Assembly: GCA_029051835.1 (NCBI GenBank)
Contig: JAIDKJ010000281.1
Span: 1 to 9,701, forward strand
DNA from: Paramuribaculum sp.
Lineage (GTDB): Bacteria > Bacteroidota > Bacteroidia > Bacteroidales > Muribaculaceae
Direction of reading: 5' to 3'
DNA: 9,701 nucleotides
A model generated the notes under the pieces. It was given only the letters and a program-made list of their open reading frames with translations. It had not been told where the DNA came from and did not search any database. Every line of letters begins with the position of its first letter. The stretch's first letter is position 1. Below, piece after piece: positions 1 to 7,381 of the stretch. The position numbers and the translations under genes are program-made.

Positions 1-6
1 GGAGCG

Positions 7-37
7 CAAAAGTAGTGATTCTTTTTCTTTTGGCAAA
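7..37 (-). promoter_or_regulatory. Bacteroidota-type promoter for a gene left of the window
   Basis: On the minus strand a TTTG (37-34) is followed after exactly 19 bases by TACTTTTG (14-7), matching the Bacteroidota -33/-7 pattern TTTG...TAnnTTTG. It lies just past the probable terminator of the queC operon and points out of the window, so a minus-strand gene should begin left of position 1. Its -33 box sits in a short dyad (33-37 pairing with 41-45). Confidence 0.6.
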
Positions 38-50
38 CGTTTTGCGTCAG

Positions 51-73
51 AAAAAGTTCACGACAGAGTCGTG
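51..73 (-). terminator. Probable intrinsic terminator of the EPS-queuosine operon
   Basis: On the minus strand CACGAC (73-68) can pair with GTCGTG (64-59) around a 3-base loop. The hairpin is followed by AAC and then five T (55-51). The stem is only 6 bp and the T run starts three bases after it, so it is modest. Its place 66 bp after the queC stop and before the next promoter supports a terminator role. Confidence 0.5.
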
Positions 74-85
74 CGGAAGACGGAT

Positions 86-120
86 CGAGGCGCAAGCCTC
101 GGTCGGGTTCGCCTTAAGGC
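86..120. other. Two dyad symmetries downstream of queC
   Basis: CGAGGC (86-91) pairs with GCCTCG (96-101) around a 4-base loop, giving a 6-bp stem. GCCTTAAGGC (111-120) is a perfect 10-bp palindrome. Both lie between the queC stop and the T-run hairpin at 51-73. Neither is followed by a T run on the minus strand, so they may be 3'-UTR structures rather than terminators. Confidence 0.4.
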
Positions 121-138
121 TCCAACGGTGCAAGGATC

Positions 139-783
139 TCAGCCGTTCAAGGCTTCGCGGGCCTGCCGTAGGGCTTCGTCGCGTTCGCGGCAGGTGGCGC
201 AGCTGCCGCAGTGCTGCGGCGTGCCGCGATAGCATGAGTAGGTGTGGTCGTAGTCCACTCCCAGGCGCATTCCGCGCAGTGCTATCTCGTTTTTTGTCAG
301 GCCGGTGTAGGGGGCGGTCAGCGTGATGCCGGCATACGTGCCTGCGCTGATGGCGGCGTTGATTGCGTCGACAAACTGCGGGCGGCAGTCGGGATATACC
401 TCGTGGTCGCCCGAATGGTTGGCCATCATGACGTGGCTCAGTCCGCGGCTTTCGGCGATTCCGGCGGCGATGGAGAGCATGATGCCGTTGCGGAAGGGTA
501 CGACGGTCGATGCCATGTTGTCGCCGGCATATTGTCCGTCGGGCACAGCGTCGGGGCCTTCGAGGAGTGAGCTTTTGAAGTAGCGGTGCATGAAGTCGAG
601 CGGTATCTCGATCAGTTCGATGCCTGCCTTGCGGCACTGCCACCGGGCGCATTCGGCCTCGCGTTCGTTCTGGTTGGCTCCGTAGTGGAAGTTGACGGCG
701 AGGGCTATGCGCGATGCGTATTCCCACAGCAGGGTGGTGGAGTCAAGTCCGCCGCTGTATATCAGCAGTGAGTCTTTTTCCAT
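139..783 (-). CDS. queC: 7-cyano-7-deazaguanine (preQ0) synthase QueC
   Basis: A 214-residue cytoplasmic enzyme that uses ATP and ammonia to convert 7-carboxy-7-deazaguanine into preQ0 in queuosine synthesis. Seen in the sequence: the PP-loop SGGLDS at residues 10-15; a conserved block around NMASTVVPFRNGIML (89-103); YPDCRP (130-135); and a C-terminal zinc site with Cys184, Cys192, Cys195 and Cys198. Length is near the usual 215-230. The start at 783 puts the PP-loop at the expected distance from the N-terminus. It is the last gene of the run, 34 bp after queF, whose enzyme uses its product. QueD, QueE and the tRNA-inserting enzymes are not in the window. Confidence 0.96.
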   Translation of the reverse strand: MEKDSLLIYSGGLDSTTLLWEYASRIALAVNFHYGANQNEREAECARWQCRKAGIELIEIPLDFMHRYFKSSLLEGPDAVPDGQYAGDNMASTVVPFRNGIMLSIAAGIAESRGLSHVMMANHSGDHEVYPDCRPQFVDAINAAISAGTYAGITLTAPYTGLTKNEIALRGMRLGVDYDHTYSCYRGTPQHCGSCATCRERDEALRQAREALNG

Positions 784-817
784 ATGGTTGTCGTGACGGT
801 GATGTGTTTACGTGGGG

Positions 818-1288
818 TTATCTGTCGGCCATGGCTGCGAGCATACGCTGCCGGGCGAATTCCTTGTGCTCGTCGTCGGCATGCGATGCGAACGGGTGTA
901 TGGCGATGCCTCCGCGTGGGGTGAATATGCCTTTCACTTCGATATAGCGCGGATCCATGAGCCTGACGAGGTCGTTGAGGATGATGTTGACGCAATCTTC
1001 GTGGAAGTCGCCGTGGTTGCGGAAGCTGAAGAGATAGAGTTTCAGCGATTTGCTCTCCACCATGCGCTCGCGCGGTATGTAGTTGATGATGATCTGCGCG
1101 AAGTCGGGCTGTCCGGTGATCGGACACAGCGATGTGAATTCGGGGCATCGGAGTGTCACGAGGTATTCTCTTCCGGGGTGGCGGTTGGCAAACGATTCGA
1201 GCAGTTGCGGTGCGTAGTCGGTGGGATATTCTGTGGCTTTCGACTGTCCGAGCAGCGAAAGGTTGTCGTCGTGACGGTTCTTATCCAT
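818..1288 (-). CDS. queF: NADPH-dependent 7-cyano-7-deazaguanine reductase QueF (short, YkvM type)
   Basis: A 156-residue enzyme reducing the nitrile of preQ0 to the aminomethyl of preQ1 with NADPH, in the cytoplasm. Seen: catalytic Cys55 in [10 protein letters not shown], Asp62, the QueF signature ESKSLKLY at 78-85, and His96-Glu97 in HEDC. Cys55, Asp62, His96 and Glu97 have the same numbers as in the Bacillus subtilis enzyme, which supports the start at 1288. The open frame runs 53 codons further upstream, but that extension overlaps the glucosaminidase gene and begins with low-complexity Ser/Thr/His sequence. Just before the start is a CCA/CAC-rich stretch (1289-1305) with no Shine-Dalgarno. 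It lies 25 bp after the glucosaminidase stop and 34 bp before queC, so co-transcription is likely. Confidence 0.95.
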   Translation of the reverse strand: MDKNRHDDNLSLLGQSKATEYPTDYAPQLLESFANRHPGREYLVTLRCPEFTSLCPITGQPDFAQIIINYIPRERMVESKSLKLYLFSFRNHGDFHEDCVNIILNDLVRLMDPRYIEVKGIFTPRGGIAIHPFASHADDEHKEFARQRMLAAMADR

Positions 1289-1313
1289 ATGATGGTGGTG
1301 GTTGGAATTGTGG

Positions 1314-2039
1314 TTACTGTCTTGCCGCGCTGAAGGCGCAGAGGTCGGCGTAGAGCTTGAGTATTCTTGAGCCGTAATGGTTGTTGGCGGCCCATCGGCC
1401 GTTGAGGTCGTGCCATGTCGAGGCCACTCCTCGGCTGACGAGAGCAAACCGCGGATCGACCATCCCTTCGCCTTTGGGCAGGCGTTCGGTGCTGGCGTAG
1501 GCGTAGAGGTGCTGTATCTGTGCGGTGACTCCCTCGCGGGGATCTTTGAAGGCGTGTCCGCGGATCCCTTTGCGTGTCACCCCCAGACCGCAGTAGTTGT
1601 GCTGTTCGGGTCTGACGGCTGTGCCGCCGGTATAGAGAAACCATCCGGTTTCGAGTATCGACTGGCACAAAGCCACATCGCCGCGGATGCCATAGCGCTG
1701 TCCGACGTCGTAGAATGCCTGGGCTATCTCGATGGGGAAGTCGGCGTTGCGCTGCATGACAAACAGCCACATCGTTTCGGGGTCGATCAGTGTCGGGCCC
1801 ATGATCGATGCGTCGTCGGCATTGTCGGATATGGCGAAAGAGGGTGCTTCGGCCGACTCTTCGGCTGGTGTGTCGAAGGAGTCAAACACTATGTTGTCGG
1901 GTATGGCTATGGTGTCGGTGTGTATCTTGCGGAGCGGCTTGGCTATGCGGGGTTTCTTCCGGCGTGGCTCGGCGTTGACGCCGGAGCCTGCCAGCATGAT
2001 GGTTGCGACAAGCAGTGCTGTCAGCCTTGTCCACTTCAT
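1314..2039 (-). CDS. Secreted glucosaminidase-domain peptidoglycan hydrolase
   Basis: 241 residues. A signal peptide (1-23, ending VNA) leads into a basic, Pro-rich linker (24-85) and a glucosaminidase domain of the FlgJ/GH73 type (about 90-235). Seen: [10 protein letters not shown] with candidate catalytic Glu130, HNYCGLG at 147-153, a DPREG loop (167-171), and a C-terminal [13 protein letters not shown] block. The family cleaves the N-acetylglucosaminyl bond of peptidoglycan; there is no lipobox or LysM domain. The start at 2039 was chosen because it gives a clean signal peptide. A 29-codon upstream extension would overlap the Wzz-type gene and destroy that peptide. It begins 4 bp after that gene's stop. 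Its position suggests it clears peptidoglycan for the export complex, which is inference; general cell-wall remodelling is the alternative. Confidence 0.85.
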   Translation of the reverse strand: MKWTRLTALLVATIMLAGSGVNAEPRRKKPRIAKPLRKIHTDTIAIPDNIVFDSFDTPAEESAEAPSFAISDNADDASIMGPTLIDPETMWLFVMQRNADFPIEIAQAFYDVGQRYGIRGDVALCQSILETGWFLYTGGTAVRPEQHNYCGLGVTRKGIRGHAFKDPREGVTAQIQHLYAYASTERLPKGEGMVDPRFALVSRGVASTWHDLNGRWAANNHYGSRILKLYADLCAFSAARQ

Positions 2040-2043
2040 GGTG

Positions 2044-3177
2044 TCACTCCTTTTGGCGGGCCTTGCGCAGTGTGTCGAGCATGTCGCGGCCAAACAACAC
2101 CCATGCCGAAGCGCCAACGAAGGCAAGGAACACGCATCCGACGATGATCAGCATTTTCGATGGCTTCGACGGAGCGAGCGGCACTGTCGAGGGCTGCACG
2201 ACGGTGAATACCGGTGTGATCTCCTGCACCTTGGCCTTTGCCACCTGAAGCTGCTGGGAGGTGGTGTTGTAGAGGTTGAATGCGAGTGCCTGTTCGTTCT
2301 GGAGGCGTTCCTCCTCGTTGCGTTTCGATCGGAGCACTATGCCCTGATTGTTGTCGACGTAGTTGGTGTAGCGCTGCTGTGCCTCATAATATGCCTGCCG
2401 TGCCTCGTCGTTGAGTTTCTGGGCATATTCCATGTCTTTGCGGGCTTTGTTGGTGCGGTAGTCTATCACGTATTCCTTGAGCCGCTCGGCCACAGTGTCG
2501 GCAAGCATTGCCGCCACCATGGGATCCTGCATGGTCACGCTGATGCTGATGATCGATGTCTTTGCGGCCGACTCTACATTGACTCTCGACGCCAGAGTGG
2601 CGGCAATGCCGCTTTCTTCCGGAGTGAGCCGGAATGCGTCGGGCTTCTGGGGTGTGGCGTCTTCTTCAGAGCCGCTCCTGAAGAGGCCTGCGATGCCGCC
2701 TATGGCGCGTGATGGCAGCGAGGTGATGTAGCTCCACCACGGGGCGGAGATCTCTTCGGTGAGATACTGCCTTACGGTGATTGTGTCGGCGCCATCGCGG
2801 TCGGTCACCTTCACGTCAAACAGTCCGATGGCAAACGGCACCGAGCTTACTATGTCGGGATACAGCTGTGTGCCGATGGCGTCGGAGCCGCTGCTTGATC
2901 CGGCCGATATGCCGGCCATTGCGGCGAGTGCCCCGAGATTGCCGCTCATGCCCTGGCTGTTGGTGGCCTCCGGCGCGAGCTTTATTGTGGTGGTGTATTC
3001 TTTGGGGATCGACAGAGCTATCACTATTCCGGCCACGGCGCCATAGATGGCCCACCGGAGCAGCATGCGGCGTCCGTCCCAGAGCTTGCGTGCGAGTTCA
3101 AGCAGATCTATCTCCTGCTGGTCGTCGGCGGCAGCCATGTTGTTGTCGGTCATATTGTCGCGTTTGTCGTTGGTCAT
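2044..3177 (-). CDS. Wzz-type polysaccharide co-polymerase / chain-length determinant
   Basis: A 377-residue inner-membrane protein expected to set polysaccharide chain length and couple synthesis to the outer-membrane exporter. Layout: cytoplasmic N-terminus with an ELARKLWDGRR stretch before membrane segment 1 (about 39-57), a periplasmic Wzz domain with a Gly/Ser-rich loop (75-100), a long helical or coiled-coil region (about 240-320), a Pro-rich PLAPSKPSK (333-341), and membrane segment 2 (about 342-362). It ends 15 residues later, so no tyrosine kinase domain is fused and none follows. Start 3177 overlaps the upstream stop as TGATG, implying translational coupling. The open frame continues 43 codons upstream but would overlap the exporter gene. 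In-frame Met codons at 3153 and 3138 are weaker alternatives. Confidence 0.9.
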   Translation of the reverse strand: MTNDKRDNMTDNNMAAADDQQEIDLLELARKLWDGRRMLLRWAIYGAVAGIVIALSIPKEYTTTIKLAPEATNSQGMSGNLGALAAMAGISAGSSSGSDAIGTQLYPDIVSSVPFAIGLFDVKVTDRDGADTITVRQYLTEEISAPWWSYITSLPSRAIGGIAGLFRSGSEEDATPQKPDAFRLTPEESGIAATLASRVNVESAAKTSIISISVTMQDPMVAAMLADTVAERLKEYVIDYRTNKARKDMEYAQKLNDEARQAYYEAQQRYTNYVDNNQGIVLRSKRNEEERLQNEQALAFNLYNTTSQQLQVAKAKVQEITPVFTVVQPSTVPLAPSKPSKMLIIVGCVFLAFVGASAWVLFGRDMLDTLRKARQKE

Positions 3178-5639
3178 CACTTCTTGAATATTGAGTAGAT
3201 GGTGGCAGCCATGGTGCCGAGCGATGCGAACGAGCTTACATAGCTGATCACCTGCGCCCAGTTGGTTCCGCCGGTCTTGGGTTTGGACGGTACGATGATC
3301 TGGCATCCCGGCTCGAGCACAGTGCCTCCTTTGGCGCGTGCCACGGTGCCGTTCATGTATACGATGAACACCTTGTTTTTGCGGGCGCGTTCGCCATATC
3401 CGCCGGCCTGATTGATGTAGTAGTCGAGTTTCTTGCCCGGCACGTAGCCGACAACGTTGGGGAACATCACGTCGCCCGATATCTTGACCGTGCTGACCTC
3501 TTCGGGTATGACGAGTCTGTCGCCATCCTTGAGCACAAGGTCGTAGTAGCTCCCCGGCTGTGAGAGAGCTTTCTCAAGCTCGATGCCCACTGAATAGACA
3601 TCGCTCAGCGACAGCTGTTCGATGTTGATCGAGTCCTCCGACTGCGTCATGGCGAGCTTGAGCGACTCGTCGCGTGCGGCTTTCTCGTCTTCGGTCATCT
3701 TGCGCATGAGGCGCGCGCCCTTGAGATAGGCGCCGTCGGTGACGCCTCCGGCGCGGCGCACGATGTCGCTGATGCGCTCATTCTTGCGCTGCAGGGCATA
3801 TTGTCCGTCAAACAGCACCTCGCCGTCCACCTCTATGAGTTTCTGGGTCTGGTAGCCGGGAGAGCGGCGCACTTCCACTATGTCGTAGGGTTTGAGTTTG
3901 AATTCGGGGTCGCCGCCGAGCACGAGGCCGTCCTTGAGGGCGAAAGTGAATATTTCGGCAGTGTTCTCTGTGGGTCTGAGGCTCATGGGGTCGATGATAC
4001 GGCGCGACACGTCGACACGTGCGGTCGAGGCGCCCTGAAGCAGGCCTCCGGCCATGACTATGAGGTCTTCGACGGTGGTGCCTTCGGCATAGGGATAATC
4101 GCCCGGATTGGTCACCTGTCCGTTGATAGTGAGTTCGCCCTGGTCAACCACCTCGCGCACACTCGCAACTACAAGTATGTCGTTTGGCAGCAGTTTTATA
4201 TCTGCCGCCCGTCCGGCCAGAATGTCGCCGAGAGCCACTCCCATGGCCTTAAGGGTCTCACCCTCGCCTTCGCGGTAGAGTATGGCGCGTGTGGTGAAGG
4301 CGTCATCGGCCAGACCCTGTGCCTGCTTGAGCAGCGAGCGCAGCGTCATCGTTTCCTCGCCGATGGCATACATGCCGGGGCGCATCACTGATCCACGCAG
4401 TTCCACTCTGTTGGTGAAGCGGTCCACTACGGTGCCTACTTTCACCACATCGCCGTCGCGGAGCTGATAGGTGTTGAAGTTGGCCTGCTCCACGTTGTAG
4501 ATCTCGTTCTGCTGGCCGTTCGGACGGCTGACAGTCACCAGCTCGGTGAATGCGTCGCCGGTGAGGCCGCCGGAGTAGCCGAGCAGTTTCTGGAGCGACT
4601 CGCCCTCGCGTATCTCATAGAACATCGGGCGTTTCACGCCGCCCTCCACGTTGACGAGGTGCTCGTAGGGGGGCACGATGATCACATCGCCCTCCTGAAG
4701 TCTGACGGCCGATGAATTGGCCTGTCCTCCGAAGAGGTAGTCGTAGATGTCCACGTCGAGAAGACGGCGGCCGTTGCGTATCACGTGGATATTGCGGAGC
4801 GTACCAATGTCGCTGATGCCTCCGGCGCGGTAGATGGCGTTGAATACCGTAGAGAAGGGCGACAGACGGTAGGAACCCGGTATGTTTACTTCGCCCATCA
4901 CGTTGACGAGGATCGAACGGATCTGTCCGAGTGTGAGGCTGACGTCGGTTTCATCCTCGGCCACGCCTGCATATTTTGTGGCGAAAGCCTTGCGCAGACG
5001 GTCGTTGGCCTCGGCCACGGTCAGTCCGTTGAGATAAACCGGCCCGATCTGCTCTATCATGATGCGTCCTTCGGGCGAAATGATGTCGCGGATTTCGTCC
5101 TCGCTGGCTCCCCATATGTCGATGACCACTTCGTCGCCCGGTCCCAGACGGTAGTCGGCGGGCGTAGCCATGTTTTCGTTAGGCTCGAATGTGAGCGCCT
5201 TGTTGTTGAAGAGGTCGTGGCCGAAAATCTTGCGCTTTGCCACGGTATCCTGAAGCAGTCCGAGTGAGTCGGGTGTCATGATGTCAAACACGCCGGTCAT
5301 GGTGGAGATAGTCTTGTCGTCAGGTTCGAGCGCCTTGCGCAGACGGCTTTCGCGCGTACCTTCGAGCTTGCCTATGGCAGTGGAGGATTCGTCCTTGCTT
5401 TTCTTTTTCTTCGTGTCGGACTCGGTGCCCTCATATTTTTCACGCAGCCGCTCTATCTGTTCGGGTGTGACGCCTTTTGCGAGCAGTTCCTTGCCGATCT
5501 GCTGTTCTGTCTTGCCGATAGCGCTCTGGCGCTTGATGTAGTCGATTACCTGTTGGTCGGTCATTTTGGCCCATGCGGTCAGAGCCGTCAGCATGGCTGC
5601 GACAATGAGGCCGAAACTGAAAAATCTCTTTGACGTCAT
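3177..5639 (-). CDS. Wza-type outer-membrane polysaccharide export protein with six SLBB-like repeats
   Basis: 820 residues, more than twice the 379 of E. coli Wza. A signal peptide (1-24, ending AWA) lacks a lipobox Cys, so it appears not to be a lipoprotein. Next come a helical N-terminal part (27-70), a Lys-rich linker (77-85), a polysaccharide export domain (about 155-245, with YRLGPGDEVVIDIWG), then SLBB-like units beginning near residues 245, 329, 412, 503, 602 and 718. Each unit has a G-x-V...PG-x-Y...AGG pattern, degenerate in some. A hydrophobic, probably helical C-terminus (795-818) could be the membrane-spanning part, as in Wza. The expected role is the periplasm-to-surface channel. 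Start and stop overlap both neighbours as TGATG. Large proteins of this build are usual in Bacteroidota. Confidence 0.93.
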   Translation of the reverse strand: MTSKRFFSFGLIVAAMLTALTAWAKMTDQQVIDYIKRQSAIGKTEQQIGKELLAKGVTPEQIERLREKYEGTESDTKKKKSKDESSTAIGKLEGTRESRLRKALEPDDKTISTMTGVFDIMTPDSLGLLQDTVAKRKIFGHDLFNNKALTFEPNENMATPADYRLGPGDEVVIDIWGASEDEIRDIISPEGRIMIEQIGPVYLNGLTVAEANDRLRKAFATKYAGVAEDETDVSLTLGQIRSILVNVMGEVNIPGSYRLSPFSTVFNAIYRAGGISDIGTLRNIHVIRNGRRLLDVDIYDYLFGGQANSSAVRLQEGDVIIVPPYEHLVNVEGGVKRPMFYEIREGESLQKLLGYSGGLTGDAFTELVTVSRPNGQQNEIYNVEQANFNTYQLRDGDVVKVGTVVDRFTNRVELRGSVMRPGMYAIGEETMTLRSLLKQAQGLADDAFTTRAILYREGEGETLKAMGVALGDILAGRAADIKLLPNDILVVASVREVVDQGELTINGQVTNPGDYPYAEGTTVEDLIVMAGGLLQGASTARVDVSRRIIDPMSLRPTENTAEIFTFALKDGLVLGGDPEFKLKPYDIVEVRRSPGYQTQKLIEVDGEVLFDGQYALQRKNERISDIVRRAGGVTDGAYLKGARLMRKMTEDEKAARDESLKLAMTQSEDSINIEQLSLSDVYSVGIELEKALSQPGSYYDLVLKDGDRLVIPEEVSTVKISGDVMFPNVVGYVPGKKLDYYINQAGGYGERARKNKVFIVYMNGTVARAKGGTVLEPGCQIIVPSKPKTGGTNWAQVISYVSSFASLGTMAATIYSIFKK

Positions 5640-6826
5640 CAGTCGTTGTTATTGTGCGGTTGGTTGTCGGTATCTTTTTCGTTGGTCTGACGGTCGTGAT
5701 CCATCAGCTTTACGCCGAGGCGCTGTTCGCGGCTGCGAATGCGTCGGGTGAGCCACAGGTTGGCCAGAGTCCACAGCACGATGTCGAACACAAGCAGCAG
5801 GTTGACCTCGACATAGCGCGAAAGCAGTATGTTGGCTATGCTGAAAGTGATGGAGGCCACTACTATGAGCACCATGGCCAGACGCTGATTGAGCCCGATG
5901 GCCAGCATCTTGTGGTGGATGTGGGTCTTGTCGGGGAGGAACGGGTTGCCGTGGCGGCGCACACGGTGGAGAAACACCCTCATCACGTCAAAGCACGGGA
6001 TGATCAGCGGCGACACGGCCAGAATCACCGGATTGGTGCGGAACGTGGGGAAACTGTCGGGCGACCACTGCAGAAGAGCCAGTCCTAAAAAGGCGAGAAG
6101 CAGCCCTATGGTGAGGCTGCCGGTATCGCCCATGAATATCTTTTTCTTGCGCTCGGCGCTTCCGAATACGTTGTAGTAGAAAAACTGTATCAGCACTCCG
6201 AGGCATGCAAACGAGATCATAGCGAAGATCGGCTTGCCGATCATCAGGAACGCTGTGCCGTAGATGATGAACGCCGCGCTCGAAAGCCCCGAAGCGAGGC
6301 CGTCTATGCCGTCTATGAGGTTGATGGCATTGACCACATAGACCACGATCAGTATCGTAAGCGGTATGCCGAGCCAGGGCGATATATGACCCAGACCGAT
6401 CACACCGTGAAGGTCGTTGACATACATTCCGGCTCCGATAAGCATCACCGCGCAGAATATCTGGACTACAAACTTGGCGCGGTAGCGCACTCCGATCAGG
6501 TCGTCGGACATGCCGGTGAGATACATGAGCAGCAGCGCGCACAGTCCGAACGATATCGCCTGCGCGTTGATCCGCATCATGTTTTCCATCTCGGTGTTGC
6601 CCATGAGTATCGACATGCCGAGCAGAAGCGACACGCTGAAGAGTATCACCGGCGTGAAGGCGATGCCGCCCAGACGGGGCACGGTGCCGCGGTGGATCTT
6701 TCGCTCGTCGGGCATGTCGAACAGCTTGCGGCGATATGACACCAGCAGAATCTGCGGAATCAGTATTCCCGCAAAGAGGACGCTCAGCAGCGTCGACAGG
6801 AAGCAGCAGATAATCCAGGTGGTCAT
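5639..6826 (-). CDS. WecA/MraY-family polyprenyl-phosphate sugar-1-phosphate transferase
   Basis: A 395-residue multi-pass inner-membrane enzyme (glycosyltransferase family 4) that moves a sugar-1-phosphate from a UDP-sugar to undecaprenyl phosphate, the first step of lipid-linked glycan assembly. Seen: DMPDERKIHRGTVPRLGG (37-54), the Asp pair 108-109 in GMSDDLIG, NLIDGIDGLASG (169-180) with Asp172 and Asp175, GDTGS (233-237), and HIHH (302-305) of the substrate-recognition loop. About ten hydrophobic segments are followed by a charged, Asn-rich tail (361-395). It is the first clear gene of the operon; its stop overlaps the exporter start as TGATG. The HIHH loop favours the WecA-like group over MraY. 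The sugar (GlcNAc, GalNAc or other) cannot be told from sequence. Confidence 0.93.
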   Translation of the reverse strand: MTTWIICCFLSTLLSVLFAGILIPQILLVSYRRKLFDMPDERKIHRGTVPRLGGIAFTPVILFSVSLLLGMSILMGNTEMENMMRINAQAISFGLCALLLMYLTGMSDDLIGVRYRAKFVVQIFCAVMLIGAGMYVNDLHGVIGLGHISPWLGIPLTILIVVYVVNAINLIDGIDGLASGLSSAAFIIYGTAFLMIGKPIFAMISFACLGVLIQFFYYNVFGSAERKKKIFMGDTGSLTIGLLLAFLGLALLQWSPDSFPTFRTNPVILAVSPLIIPCFDVMRVFLHRVRRHGNPFLPDKTHIHHKMLAIGLNQRLAMVLIVVASITFSIANILLSRYVEVNLLLVFDIVLWTLANLWLTRRIRSREQRLGVKLMDHDRQTNEKDTDNQPHNNND

Positions 6827-6909
6827 AGATCGGTCAGAATAAAAGTGTGAGCAGAATGGAGAGTCACTGTCATCTTGCTTTTAAGGTTAGTGTTAAGGCA
6901 TCCCAGCAT
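6823..6909 (-). CDS. Possible 28-codon leader ORF overlapping the transferase start
   Basis: An open frame of 28 codons starts about 20 bases after the predicted transcription start and ends in a TGA that overlaps the transferase ATG as ATGA. The peptide begins MLGCLNTNLKSKM and ends FILTDL. It shows no recognisable domain and no signal peptide. The overlap matches the close coupling seen elsewhere in this locus, but a frame this short can arise by chance, and no Shine-Dalgarno is evident. It could be a leader peptide affecting translation of the operon. Confidence 0.22.
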   Translation of the reverse strand: MLGCLNTNLKSKMTVTLHSAHTFILTDL

Positions 6910-6980
6910 GGCGCCGATAGCGGACGCGGTTTGCAAAGTTAATAAATTGACGTGGCTTTGACAAGTGATTCGGTCAGAAT
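6830..6980. repeat. 11-bp direct repeat bracketing the operon promoter
   Basis: TCGGTCAGAAT occurs at 6830-6840, next to the transferase start, and again at 6970-6980, across the stop codon of the lipoprotein gene. The copies are 140 bp apart and enclose almost the whole intergenic region. They could be a regulatory repeat, a duplication scar, or chance. Confidence 0.35.
6934..6965 (-). promoter_or_regulatory. Promoter of the polysaccharide-export/queuosine operon
   Basis: On the minus strand TAACTTTG (6941-6934) is a perfect TAnnTTTG -7 box. CTTG (6965-6962) lies 20 bases upstream and fits the TTG core of the -33 box. Transcription would start near 6928, giving a leader of about 100 bases before the transferase. 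The extended -7 box TAACTTTGCA is the same as at the wzi-family promoter. Confidence 0.65.
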
Positions 6981-7381
6981 TTCTTCATCGTGATCCTTGC
7001 CTTGTCGGAGGCTACGACGAGTGTCTGACTGCTCAGATGCTCTACGGCGAAGTCGGTGGGCGACGCATGGATGCCCCATGGAGCGAGCTGTTCGGTGCCG
7101 TAGGGAAATTCGAGCGTGAGGCGCCCGGCGTCCTTGTCATAAGTCATGTTGGCGGTGGCGATCACCCCGGGGTTGGTGAGGTTGGCCGTGTGGAGGTAGA
7201 GGCAGTAGAAGTGGTTGTAAGGCTCGCTGACGGTGCCGTCGTCGAGGTGCTCTACGGTTATGACGCGCCATTGTCCGTCGAGATCGCCGTTAATGCCCCC
7301 CTTGCGGCAGGCGGTTGCAGCGATCGATAGCAGCATCGCGGTCAGTATCGCCGCGGCGTAGGTGATGTGTGGTCTGTTCAT
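6974..7381 (-). CDS. Small lipocalin-like lipoprotein
   Basis: 135 residues. A signal peptide with an ATAC lipobox gives a lipidated Cys25. The mature part begins GDLDGQWRVITVEHLDDG and continues as short alternating strands, resembling the lipocalin-like or DUF beta-barrel lipoproteins of Bacteroidales; family assignment is tentative. Residues after Cys25 (RKGG) lack the acidic stretch of known Bacteroidota surface-export signals, so a periplasm-facing location is more likely. The start at 7381 overlaps the Wzi-family stop as ATGA. An alternative Met two codons earlier (7387) is equally in frame, whereas the 31-codon extension to 7474 would destroy the signal peptide. Its position suggests an accessory role with the Wzi-family protein, which is inference. 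Confidence 0.75.
   Translation of the reverse strand: MNRPHITYAAAILTAMLLSIAATACRKGGINGDLDGQWRVITVEHLDDGTVSEPYNHFYCLYLHTANLTNPGVIATANMTYDKDAGRLTLEFPYGTEQLAPWGIHASPTDFAVEHLSSQTLVVASDKARITMKKF

Noticed and set aside
818..1313. preQ1 riboswitch before queF
   Set aside because: Only 25 bp separate queF from the gene before it, too little for an aptamer and expression platform; no such structure was seen.
818..1447. 209-residue version of QueF
   Set aside because: The extra N-terminus is low-complexity, overlaps the glucosaminidase, and disturbs the match to family numbering of the catalytic residues.
1732..2712. Plus-strand open frame of 326 codons opposite the glucosaminidase and Wzz-type genes
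   Set aside because: It spans two genes on the other strand with no domain or promoter; the composition (Cys, His and Val rich) is that of a shadow frame.
2044..3306. 420-residue version of the Wzz-type protein
   Set aside because: The 43 extra residues overlap the exporter gene and are unlike the family; the TGATG join points to 3177.
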